A stretch of 64,000 nt of DNA from Eutrigla gurnardus (Eukaryota; Chordata; Actinopteri; Perciformes; Triglidae). The stretch spans positions 6,894,322 to 6,958,321 of the forward strand of contig OY741279.1 of NCBI GenBank assembly GCA_963514095.1, in the 5' to 3' direction. A model generated the notes under the pieces. The model was not told the origin of the DNA. It did no database searches and was given only the letters and a program-made list of their open reading frames with translations. The position numbers and the translations under genes were made by a program. Shown piece by piece: positions 19,852 to 33,316 of this stretch (its first letter is position 1; each line of letters opens with the position of its first letter).

Positions 19852-22800
19852 ATGTCGGCCGCCAGCACCGAGACAAGTGCCCCGCTGCCCACCGCCGGCA
19901 GCCGCGTCTTCTTCCAAGGTGCGCCCGGAGTCGGCTGCGTGGGGTCCGGCCCCATCACCGGCGGGGACGACCCGGTCCAGAAGAGACAGGGCAAAGTGAC
20001 GGTCAAGTACGACAGGAAGGAGCTGCGGAAGAGACTGGTCCTGGAGGAGTGGATCATCGAGCAGCTCAGCGAGTTGTATGACTGCGAGGTGAGCGGAGCA
20101 TACATCTTCAAAATCACCATATTTTAGGGAGACATGCGGACAGAATGACACACAAGGGGGGGAAAGGTCCCTGAATACCCGCTTCAACGTGATTTACCTT
20201 ATATCAAATTAAGTCTCACCCAATCAATGTGAATCTGGATCATCTGTGATTTTATGTTCTAATCCGATCCTCTGCCTTTACCAAAGGCGTCGGGAAAATG
20301 CCCCCCCATGTTAACAGCGAACCCCAACACCCCCCCATCAATCAGTCGGTGTCTGTGGCTCTACCGGCGCCTCTTTGTCCTCTGCAACGTTGATACCTGC
20401 CGCTTTACGGCAGAGGCGACGACAGCAGAGTCCTGATTGATAATTGTTCTTGAACACAATGTATTGTCTCCCCTCTGTCGTCGAGAGAGAGAGAGAGAAA
20501 GAGAATGATTGTGAGAGAAACCGCACGGTTGCGCCTTTTACGCACCAGACGCATCGCTCTTTTCAGATTGTGTCCGTTTCCCCATCACGTTCAAATTGTA
20601 GATGGAGAACCAGCATTCTGAAATCGTTTTTTCTACCCAGTCGCATGGCATTCATTTCTAAATCGGGGTTGTCCTCGAGAGCAAAAGGCACGCTAAGAAG
20701 CCATGGTGTCTCAGTTTCCCTAAAGCGACGCTCTATGTGTTGGAATTAAATCCTTAGGCCGATTTCTGACCTTTTCAACCCAATTCGTTTCATTTCTGAG
20801 GGATGATCTGCCTCCAGACGATATCGATGGCTCCATTCTGTCCCTATTAAGTTCACAAGTCGCATTCTTTAACATTTCAAGAGGGGAGGGAGGGGGGGGG
20901 GGGGGGGGTTCTCTCAGTGCTAAGTGCAGGTGGGGGGTTGGGGAGGGTGAACTAGAGGAGAGGAAAGAAGGGCAGTGGGTTAAGGATATGCTGATGCCGT
21001 GACTCTCCCCCCGTCAGCCAATCACCTCCTCTGCCTCTGACCCCCTTCCATCGCAACAGAGGGGTCTGCACGGGCGCACGCATATGCACACATACACACT
21101 GCAGGCATACAGCGAGTCTGTCGCCTCAAGAGTCAGCCAATCAGGGATGAAACAGGCGGTGTGAGCGTGCGTCTTCACGTGCATGCAGGCACGAACCTGT
21201 CAGACTGCACTGTGGGGGATGTGTGGTTATTCATTTATGTGATACGATGCATCTGTGACTATTACTAAGATTGATTGCAGCGTGTGCGCATGTGCAAAAG
21301 GGAAATCACAGACGGGGAGTATTGCAATGCAAATATTTACTCCCCATACTGAAGGCAAATGTCTGCGTGTGTGCAAAGCCATTACGTCTCCCGCAGCTCC
21401 AAACGGCTTTCATCCATTTAAACATCACCACAAGTTTGTCTTTTTGGAGCCATCTATAACTCTGAGCTGCTGGGGTGTCTTTTTTTTTAATTTTATCTCT
21501 TTATAGTCCTGCTGTGGTTCTCACTCGAGTTAGAAACGAGCTGCATAGCCCGTCGGAGTGTGGACTGGTTTACATTTCAAAGCTGGATGAGCTCACGGCT
21601 GCATGTCAGTCTGCCGTCAGCAGGTGTGCTTGATCTGCAAGTCGTACGACGACGCTGCTCCACGCACATCGACTGATCTATTTGATGCTTCCATGAGGGC
21701 TGGAGTGCACCGGCTCGGGCGTGCATCTCCAACGGATGCCAGCCTACGATATGTTTAATGCAAAAGCAATGTAGAGCTCAATATAAAAAAAAAAGAAATT
21801 CCAGTGTTAGTGTGTTTGCTGTGATGTCTGGATGGAAATCTTTTAATCCACTGTTACTGGTGAAAAAGACTCTCTTTTCTGCACATCCGTTTCCTCCCTC
21901 TGACTTCAATCCTGATTTCAGTGTAGATAGTCTCGTCTCCTTATATGATGTCTTCCACACAGCAAATGGGATAATATCAAATGATAATCCCCTGGCTCTC
22001 GGGCATTGTTGCCAGTCCGATATCACGCTGGCCGCTGCGAGAAGTGCGCCGGTAGTAGAAAGGCATAGAAGCTGGCTGCATTTCAGAGGACAGATGGTAA
22101 TGAAATCAGTACATCATTATTTTGACACGCTGTCACTGTGCGCGCATTGTTCAGGCTTACTTTCAAATGTTCGACCACGAATAGACGCATGACAGCATGG
22201 GTTCGAGCAGGTGGGCTGATGGCGTTTGGTCACACGACTGTAAACAGGAAGTAACACTCCTCTCACGCCTGTTAACACCTCCGGGCCCAGACCTAAGATA
22301 GACGGAGGTGTATTTGTTTTGTTTCGTGTTGTGTGTGTGTGAGATAGAGAGAAGGAGAGACTGCTGATTTGGCGCTGCTGGTCTGGCTTAAAGGTCAGCC
22401 TCTGTATCAGTATCATGAGAAAACCTGATAGGAGAGCATCTCAGAGTGCGTTTGCGTGGGGGAGGCGGCGGCGTGCCGACACTGAAGGTGATGGAGTGCA
22501 GAAAGGGTTAACTCGGACGGAATTGGAAGAGGATTTTCTGTTACCAGCTTGTCCTGTTCAAAATGTTTTCATGTCTTAAAAAGGAATATTATATATTCTC
22601 CTTGCGTGCCAAATATGAAGCCACAGTCCGTAGCCGTTAGCTTAGCTTAGCATAAAGACCAACAAAGGGACAGGCAGTGTGGCTTTTTCCAAAGGTAACA
22701 TAATCTGCTTGACAATCGAACTCAACAAAAGTACATTTCTTTGCGATGCTTCATCAGGCAAATGCTTTCGTAACAATGAGAAGTCATTAAATAGGGAGTG

Positions 22801-25173
22801 GCTGCAAGTATGCAATTAATCACACATTTCATACCTCAGATGTCACAGGAAGGCATACATACCAAACATCCATTTACTCTTTGGCAATCAGCGTTATTAT
22901 AGATCGAGCTAGAAAACACGGGAAGGGAAAATCACAAACGTGCCCCAAAAAAGCTCAGATTAAAGGGGTAGATTCCTCTAACAATTTTAAATCTGTATCA
23001 ATAAATAAATAAATAGAAATCTCCATAATAAATTATATAAAACTTGATTTAACATATAGAAAAAGTAAATAATAACAAATGTATGCCTACTTGCATCTCA
23101 TAATTTCACTAGCCCCCTGCTGCTTCGGAGCTAGCATGTTGCCCACACATTCACGAACCCCACTCGCTGAATAAATCTTTTTGTAAAAGACAAAAAAAGA
23201 GCGATTCCAGAGAGAATCAGCAGACAGACGGGTTTGAAGGATATCTCCAGGAAGTCAAACAGTGAAAACATTTTAAAAAGACAAAGATAAAAGCCGACGC
23301 CTACAGATCACAGGCTGAAAGTGAACCACCACATCCCCTTTTGATCGTTATGCTACGCTAAGCTAACCCTCTTCTAGATGTATGACAGGCATGAGAGTGA
23401 TATCGATCTTCTCATCAAAATCTCGAATCTCCCAAAATGTCAAACTTCTTCTCCAACCTTGAAACAAAGAAGACATTTACTGAAACAAATAACCCAATTT
23501 GATAACAACAGATTTTTTTTTGCGCCAACTCTGGTTTTAATTTGCCTGGAGCCTCCGTCTCTTTCCTCCTCTCCGTTTCTCTGGGCGATCGGATAACAGA
23601 AGGTGAGTTCTGTCAGAGATGGATTCCCTCTGCTCTCCTGGGACTCCCTGCTTCTGTTCATTTTGCCGTTCAAAAGGACGGAGAGGAGAGAGTACTCCGA
23701 GTACAGCCCTTAATACAGTGGAGCCCTGAACCATAGCATCGTATTCTCTCCGTTTTTCACAGTCGGGGTCTGATGAAGCCATTGCTCACAATTGCAGTAC
23801 CCTTAAATAAGGTGCTGCAGTGTTTTCTTGCTCCAAGTCCTATACGGCCAGTACTTCACCTCACTTGTTTTCCCACGATTTAGAATTTAGAGAAATAATC
23901 AGCAATACTTTTGCATAAATAAAAATAAAACCATCCACTATTTATTTAAAACAACAGTCAATCAATCATTATCTTGATTAGGGCAGATTGTTTTCAGGTT
24001 TGTAAGGAAAACACATACACACACTTAAATTCTTCTTAAGGGGATGTTATAATTGCCCATTGTCCAACAAACAGTCAAAAATTATCACCACAGAAAGAAA
24101 AGCAGCAAATCTTCTTATGTAACAAGCTAGAATTGAAGAATTGGCATTTTTGTTTAAAGTTAGAAATCACTTTAAACCAATTGTTTCAGCTTTTATCTGG
24201 ATTTCATATTGAAGTTAAAATGTATATTATAAACGCTTCATATCCTAAAGGGTCATTTATCAAGAGATATGCCCTGTAAAAATTCTAGTAAAAAGATACA
24301 CTTGTTAATAGGACAAATCCAAAATATTAGGTCTCTACTGTCAACAGTTTTCTCAAGAAACATCATTGAATGAAGGTTAGTTTAGACGATGTTTTGGCAT
24401 CATGCTCTGAAAAGCCATTTTTAAACTGCATTATCTGGAAAACTATCTCACCTGTGGCCTTCAAAATTTCTACAGTGTATATGTGTTACGAACAGCCTCC
24501 AGACATGGAATATCAGGGGTGTAGCTCAAGTATAACCTAGTATGGTAGGTACTTACTAAACTGATGAAGGATGTGTCACTTCCATGGGTTACTCCACATT
24601 TCTTCATCCGTCTACACAACCTCTGGAAAAGACACATACTAGCCCACTCAGTCATTCAGTCGCCCACCGTGTGAGACTAGAACGGACTGCATTGGAGTGC
24701 AGATGAACGCTGAGGTGAAGTCGAGGTGATTAGAAGACAGGTGGGTCAGCTTGAGAGCACCTTGACACCGTTGATGGAGGTTGTCGTGAAAAAGACTCAA
24801 CTCTGAGTGCGTTTCAGAATAACTGAGCGACAGAGATTGATAGAGCGGCACAGCTGACCCTGCAGTTTCCTGTGTGTGTGTTGTTGGGGTTCATGCTGCA
24901 GAAGAAGGGGAGAGGGACTCTGTAATGCCCTACTTTCTCATGGCTCTGCTTCAACAGAGCCCCACTCGATGAAGCTTACTCATGTGTAGGAGCACAGACA
25001 TCGCTGACGTGCAGCGCACTGCCCCTCGGGCCTCCGTGTGTGTGTGTGTGTGTGTGTTTGTCAATGTGCGTAATAGAAGCCTTACATGATGTTTTTTGGT
25101 TGATGATATTCTGCTGCTCTTTGGGGTGGCAAGCGGTCAGGGGTACTTTGGATGAGCATTAGCCAACTCAATT

Positions 25174-25210
<37 letters not shown>

Positions 25211-28200
25211 GGTCAATGTGCATATTTGGACCAAATGGAGCAAGAGGAACTAAGAGACGGAGCATCTTCTCTTGGACAATAACTCTTATGTCTGCTCCTC
25301 TATTTCTCTCTGGATCATCGCCACAATAAGGTGGGTCGGTTAATTGTGTAGGAGGACTGTCTCAAGGCGGTGTGTGTGCGTGTGTGTGTGTGTGTGTGTG
25401 CACTGTGGACAAAGGAATGTGTGTTTGTTTTGTTGCCGACATCAACACTGACTTCTAGGTTGAAAACCCCCTCAAACCTCTTCATCTCTGTCTGTCTGTA
25501 TCATTACCCCCTCCCCCTCCTCCTCCCCCTCCTGCCTTTCCTGTGACCTTGTCAATAACGCCCTTTGATCGCCCTCATGTTTTCCTCGCTGGGAAGGAGA
25601 GCGGCCGTGTATCATGTGAACCTCATTGGCAGCAGAGGAGGAGTAAATAATGCAATTCAAGCCAAGTCATTAGCAATATTCAATAGGTTTAGGAATACCA
25701 AGCCGGGGATAAACACACACATATTGACAGACACGGCGGCGTTGTGTTACCATGAAGGTTACCGGGTAAACAATATGTATTGCGGTGCATTTGCAAGCAG
25801 ATCATATTTTATGATCTCGGCTACAGTTGTGCTCCAGGTATATATTCTTTCCCCCTTTAGTGGCCCATTGAATTGTGCATCCATCACTTCTGACAGTTGA
25901 TGGATGCGGTTCCATTCAGTGATCAATTGATTATATCTCACTCTGATGACAGGAACTACCTTGATTACCTCATCATTTAAAAAAAAAATGAATCCCTGTT
26001 ACAGTCAATCTGCCGAAATTGTAAAAAAAAAAAAAGAAGAAGAGAAAGGGAAAAAGAGGAAAACAACTAATGGATACACTCGTAATTTGGATCCAGAATG
26101 GCAGCCATTAATTTAATCACAGCCAGGTTGACAGATGTCAACTGGATGCTTGCTTTAATGGGTGACCCCCGCTGTGTTTATGGATCTGGCGGAGGAAGGT
26201 CATTGTCGTGGTTGTTATCTGCGCTTGGGAGGGCCGACATTAATCTCCCCCCAGCCATTAAAATTGCACGGACAAAAATAGACGCTCGCCCGGCGTCCGA
26301 GCACGTGTCGACACATTTCACATCGCACCTGCAGACACGTCGCGTCGGCTGCTAAACAAATCAGCGGTGTTGACAAGAAGGCCTTTTAGTGAGCCGATAG
26401 CCACCAGCTGTTGAAGCGGTTATAAACAGCAGTAAAGGTGTCAAATATCCATTACAAAGGTTACAATGTGTTTGTTCCCCCTTTCTTCATACGTGCTTCA
26501 TCCTGCCGTCATTCTCTTCACTTTTTTCCTCCTCTCTCTCGTCTCAACTTCCGACCCACCGGGACGCCCGCCCACCTAGCTTTTTTTTCTTCTCTTTTAT
26601 CCTCCCCCGCCTTCTCCTCTCAGCGATTCTCCCTGGAGGTTTTTACTCTGCTGTCAACCCTGTGGCTTTCACATACATGTAGATGTGCCATTCAAGCCTG
26701 TAGTTGACACTGTTAATCACATTTGCCTTCCGAGGGAACAAAAAGGTTAAATCGCTACTCCGATGTTATACCATTTGCCAAGAATGATTCAGAGCTGAAC
26801 ATCACCCCAGAAATGTAGGAAACTTATGGTAAAATGTTGGAATGAGCAAGTTTTCATCGTGTCCTGGTATCCCACTCTCTTGACCCTGTATGTTTATGTT
26901 TCTGGGCTTAGCTGTGACGTTAAAGTGAGTCAAAGTAAACCCATGTTTGTCTGCCTGCTGCATAGAAGTGAAAATAAAGATGGATAGGGTGAAATAAAAA
27001 GGATCCGGAAGGAACAAAATGTCTTCAGGTTATTATTAACTTGGAATTGTAGGTCTTGCAAGACATAGTGGTATGTAGGAGGGAAAAAAGATGGCAATGA
27101 GTGACATGCCACGTGCAATATGTGCATCCGTGGAAAAATGGTAAAGCCTCTGGGACTAAGAAAAGGTAAGAGATGTGGAATTTTCACACTCGCACACAGA
27201 CTTTCTTGTCCTGCCATGACATCCCCTCCCATCCCAAGTTGATCCAGTTAATCACTGGTTTCATTGTCAGCAGGCCGACACATTTTATAAACTGGCTGTG
27301 TTCAAACACTGACTCACTCTCTGTGGTTGGCACCGCGAGAGAAAAAAAAGATGCAAACAACGTCGTCATTCACACACGTGTCTGCGAGAGGGAGACTGAG
27401 GGAAAGACGGAAAGAAGGAAGATTATTGTTTTGACTTTCAAAGTCGGTGGGATGTTTTCATATGGGTGTGTGGTTTTTACTTGTACGTCTGTCTTTGCCT
27501 GGGCTGAATGACTGTGCATATTTGGCATCGATGGATCCGAGCAATAAGGCAGCACCATTATATGTTAAATGTGCACAAACTAAATTATTCTTATCCTTTT
27601 CTATATCCGCTGAATTTGAATAAATCCAATAATTTGACTGGCCGACAGTGTATGACCCTGCTGCTATTGACCTCTTGAGTCCAGTTTGGCTGGAAGCTTT
27701 TCTTTTCACCGAGAGAGGGAAAAAATGGGCCCCAGTTGTCAATACATCTGCCTCAGGGAGGAACTGTACGTCTGGTAAACAATGTAAAACCAATCATTAG
27801 TGCCGCTAAATCACAAAACTGTGAAATAGAGTCACAAGACAGATGCTTGGCAGCGTCATGGTTGAAGCCACAATAATACTTTGTCTTGGCTATGAATCAG
27901 GATTTTGACTAAAAGGGGGGTGGGGGGTGATTTAAGCCATTATGACCTACAGCAGTAGCTTAACACAGCATGCTGTTTGTCAAACCTGAAAGAAATGTGT
28001 TAATAACCACCAGAATGATTAAAAGGTGTATAAAATAAGGTTTCAAAAGCAAGTTTTCAAAGACGAAGTAATAAGCTGTATTCCCTGCTCTGATATATGT
28101 ATAATAATGAATAATACGCATTATTTAAGGGCGCCTTTCTGAGCACTCAAGGTCACCTGACAGTTTAAAACAAGCAAGTACAGTTAAGACAGGAAATGCA

Positions 28201-31049
28201 GTTAAAACAAGCAAAAAAAAGGTATATCTGTGAGTTTGAAAAAGAAAGTGGAGTTTGGGATACGCCAGTCTGAAGTTGTGAAGGAAAATTACATCATACA
28301 ACACACTGCAACCCTAGAAGCACCCACCACAACGAGCAGCAACAAGAAAAGATATTTACATCATGATTAGCTTCCAAAATTCCGCATGCAGATGCATTGT
28401 TATTGGTATTTTTGGCTGGGATTCTCCTCTCAGGATTAATTTCTCCCTTCTGACCCTCTTTTTTCCCTACCGGTTCCCCTCTCTGATACACAATGTCCTC
28501 TAGAGTTCAGCTGAATCAGCGTGGGAAAGAGCTTTTGCTGCAGCAGCTAACTTTACCCGGTGAAGTCACCATCATCCCTGCTGTATGGTTTCAGCAAAGT
28601 GGACGGGTCGAGGGGGAGGAAGGAGGGGAAATAGCTGCACAGGAGAAAACTCTTCTTTCCACCATTATTACGCATTCGGTCGTTCCTGTTCGAAGTCTCT
28701 CCGTGATTTTAACTCGTCCTCGCCCTCCGTTCTCCGGCGTGCAGAAGTTTCTCCCTCCCTCAGCTCACACGCTCTCCGAAGATGAATTCTTCCCTTTGAT
28801 GTGACGCAGCATGGCAGCGTAGAGAGGAAGAGAGCTGAGCTGTGAGGTTTTACAGTGTTGCACAATCCTTCCCTGCCTCATCATCAACCCTCCATCTACC
28901 CGCACCTTAATGTATCCTCTCATGTATTCTGATTACCGCTCTCAAACATAGCCGCCTTCCTTTGTTTTCACTTCCGTCGCTATTAAGGCTACTCTCATCT
29001 CTGCGTCATCTCCTAAATTTAACACACATCCCTTGATATTTCACTTATGAAATCACTCTTTTTTTTCTTTTGGGCCAGCTTCTTTTTAACGACTGCCTTA
29101 TTTACATTATTATCTGAATATTTTAGCATCTCCTTACTATTAAAATTCACCTTAGCCTACTTTCCATCCCACCCCACCATTTTTCCAGCTCTTTTTGTTC
29201 TCTATTACTTTTATACAGAGCTGTGATTAACAAAGGGGTGAGCGTTGTTGTTGTTATTTAAAAGATTTTTTTCAGACTGTGTGTTTATTATGATCTAAGT
29301 GATGTATGGGATCTGTCGGCCACTTCTGTGGTTTAAATATACCATTACAGAGACTGAACGTTCCTGTGCTCTGTGCAACCCTGGAACAAAACTACACTGT
29401 CCGTCTGTCTGCTGCTCAGACACACACTAAAAAAAGACAACTGATAGACAGTGATGTAGACTTCTAAGCCTCCATTTCGAGCATCTGTACCTGACAGCTG
29501 CCATGATTGTCCTGACAAAGTCTTGTAGCTCCAGTAACGTCCCACACTGCAGCTGCCTGGGCTGATATGTGTTACTGCAGCTCTGTTTTTACCTCCGGTT
29601 TGGTTGTTCTTGCTAATTTTACACTTATTTTTCTTCCAAAATTGCACTTTTCTGTTAGGTCAAAAGGTCAAAAGTTGGTACATTTGCTTCCGCCAACCAG
29701 CGTTGAGGTGTGTATACTGAATTTATGAGGGAGGTTTCAGCATACTTTATCAGGAACAGTTGAGTTATGTGCTTTTTCTTTTGAACTTCTTGCAGTACAA
29801 CTACACAGGCTAGCAAGGCCATCAAACAGACTTGATTTCTGAGGTGAAATACAGTTCTACTGTGGTATGTCAAACATAAGCTAGCTGTCCAGTCAGTCAT
29901 CTATTAGATCTGTAGATTCAGCGCATAGCATACTTAAAATAAATAAATATATATATATATTGCACCCACTTAACATAATGTTTTTATATAACTGGCCTCA
30001 GCAATTATGTTTTCGGAAAGTCTTAGCCACCGTTCAATACAACCGGTCGTTCGAGTTCACGTAAGCGGGCTATGAATAGGAATAATCATGAATCACTTGG
30101 CCGAGTGAAGTGATTCCCTGTCGCAAGAAGTTTGGCTCTTTGTTCGCAGAGAGTGTTTGGATAGAGACTGAATAGAGTTTGTGGTGAGTCACGGGGTCGG
30201 GCCGCTTGCATTAGCTTTGATTCACCTCGTCACATACCAACCAGACTGAAAATGCTGCCGGCTGCTTCTGTTGGTGAAAACAAGACTGACACACATGCAT
30301 ACGCTTTCTCTGCAGAACAGAAACACACACATACTGGCTAGCCTGTCTCCCTCTCTCCCTTTCGCTTGCTGGCTCTCACTCAAAGTTGCCTTCAATACAA
30401 CAAACACTCGCTCCTTGTTAACTCTCTTGCACACACTATCGTCTACACACAGGATACAGTCTTTTCCTGGTTTCATCACTATGTCTTCTGTATGCAAACA
30501 CACACATTCGCCCTCATTGACAACAAACGGTGCCTCTCTTCTGTTATAGTTCACACTATCACACAGTTAACTTTACAATATTTTTACCAGTGCTCTTTAT
30601 TGGTACTTAATACACAAGCGATCGCACATTTCTACTGACATAATGCAAAAAAAAGATTGTTTTTTTTATTCTCCATATTTTTTATTTTGTTTTCTACCAG
30701 TGAATATCCTCCTCATTAATGCCAGTTGTGTCTATCAACGCAAAACTCAAAAACAAATAAATTCTTCGCCATTATTTTCAAAAGGTATTATTCTCTTATG
30801 TGTTGTGTTTGTGTGTGGATGTCCAACATTCTCAAAACACAGGAAGATTTTGTACATAGTTTGTAAATGATTCTATATAGTTTATATGTTTGTGCTGCTT
30901 GGAATAATATCAAAGAAACAACAAAAACATAATGTGGGAATACCAAGCTATATCTCCTGTTAAATCTCTTTTTAGAATGAGGTGCTGTATGAGCTGTGTG
31001 AATGCTTATATGAAATATTTCCTCTGCACTATTTTTAATCTATTGCTCT

Positions 31050-31082
<33 letters not shown>

Positions 31083-31504
31083 TTGCCCATCCCTTTATGT
31101 CTCCCGGCATTGTGGGCTGTCATTTTATCACCCTTCCACTGCTGGCGAGATGGAAAATCGTTTTCCCCGGAGGTACTGGGTGTGACCTTAAATATTTCCC
31201 ACTCTCAATCACCAGCAGGACGGCCACAAGTTCGGAGTCACTCTGCATGTTAAGAGTGCGAGTTTTTCCCCCTGTTCTTGTCATTGCAAGCCGTGTATTT
31301 AAAACACTTAGGTTCTTATTCACAAGCTCCACAGTGTGCGTTACCATCATTGATGGTGTGTGTGTGTGTGTGTGTGTGTGTGCTTCCACGTCGTTGCGAT
31401 TGCCTGCAGTCATGCTTCACACACACAGGCCATGCTTGCCCCCGTCATCACCAATCACATTGACAGAGGGCGACGGACTGCCTGCTGACAAGTGGAATAG
31501 TCAA

Positions 31505-31598
<94 letters not shown>

Positions 31599-33285
31599 CT
31601 ATAGATAGACAGCTTCACTTACTCATCCCTACTATTAGGTTAGATCTGCTCTGTAGCTTATAGAAACTAGCTACTAACTAGTTTATTTTAAATATATCTC
31701 AAAATTGTTTTCTGGCCTGTTCACATTTCAGAACTGGCAGGTAGCTGCTGCCAGGTGTAAACTATAGCTGACCTTTGAAGAATGAGAGGACGGCCGCAAT
31801 GATCCCATTCTTGACATTTTTGGGTCTCATCTTTCCTAAGGGAGTGAAACGTGCTTGACCATTTTGAGTTTTTCTAATAAAATCACCAAAATGAAAATCT
31901 GAGGCGCAAAACTCAAGCAGAATCTTCTGCTTTCTGATCCATTTTAAGGTCATGAGTTTGTGCAAGTGGTTAATCTTTATTTCAAGGTACCGATAGCTTA
32001 ACCAAATCACATCACGTGTATCAGGTGTTACATTTCCTTTTCTCTATGATAATCCAAAGTTGGTACATTCTTATTTATGTGGTATAACAAACGCAGCTCG
32101 CTGCTCTAGCAAATTGTACGTTTCCTTCCAAAAATGTAACATTTGTATGGCATAATAATTATATATGGTCTCAATTTAGTTATCCCACTTTGGGTTCGTA
32201 GCAGAATATAGAGGACCACATCGGCATGAATATTAAAAACGCAAAACCTAGATCATTTTAAATGGCAACAGCGTCCATCAACGCATCTCTCTTCTCAGTT
32301 TGAAATAACTCCCCTGATGTTTTCACATTTGCATATAACCTCAGTCCTCTGAATCCACGCACCCACTTCTGTACTAATAGATGACAGGCTTTGATATGTT
32401 CCGCCACCTTCCCTCGTTTCTCCGCCTTCCCCTTTCTGCTTCCTTAACGAGGAGGGATTTCAGAGCGAGACCCCCTCGCTAAGACGCGGAGGGGGATTTC
32501 AGAAGAAGAGGTCGAAGGGGACTTTCAGCTGTGGAAAGACTGAGGTGCTTAAAATGCAGGTTGTGTAAATGCCTCAAACGGCTCAGGAGTGAGGATGAAG
32601 GTGGGGTAGCCTACTGTGCAAGTGTCTGTATGAGTGTGAGTGTGTGTGTGTGTGTGTACAAATGCAAATGAGATATGTGCAAACAAGGTGTGTGTGTGTG
32701 TGTGTGTGTGTGTCGCTGATGTCAAATTGAATTTTTCGAGATTAGGGAGCTGTGTTTATTGCTTCCCTGAGGCATGTATATATTTATTCCTGTTTCATTG
32801 TCTTCTATAAAATGGCATTCCCATACAACTAAACAGCACAATTTGAAACACATAGTTAACAAACAGACAAAAAAAGGCTACAAAGCTAGTGATTTTGTGA
32901 TACATCAAGAGAAAACATGTTGAAATGTTATTCACGATGTAGTTTTGTGGAGTGGAAACATAATTTTTATGCGACAAGGCTGCCACAGTTAATGCTTTCT
33001 ATACAAAACAACCCAGTAGCCAAAGGTAATTCATCTGCGGTCGTGCTTGGTTTCTTGTACCACACTTGCCACTTGTTTTGCCTTCGGTATATTAATTTCA
33101 AAAGGTATAATTGTGAGCTCATTCTATTCTGTGCACATCAACCCACCCACGCAGAACGTGAAATCACAGTGACTGAGCTTTAATGCTGAGAGCTAAAATC
33201 AAATCGTCCTTCCATCCTCCCCGTTCCTGAGTCTGAATACCAGTGCACGCTCCAGGCGAAAGCATAAAGAAGTCCTCTGAGAGCG

Positions 33286-33316
<31 letters not shown>

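Noticed and set aside
28493..28804. 103-codon plus-strand frame in PPP1R14C intron 1
   Set aside because: Composition is not coding-like, a second frame overlaps it, and no family resemblance was seen.
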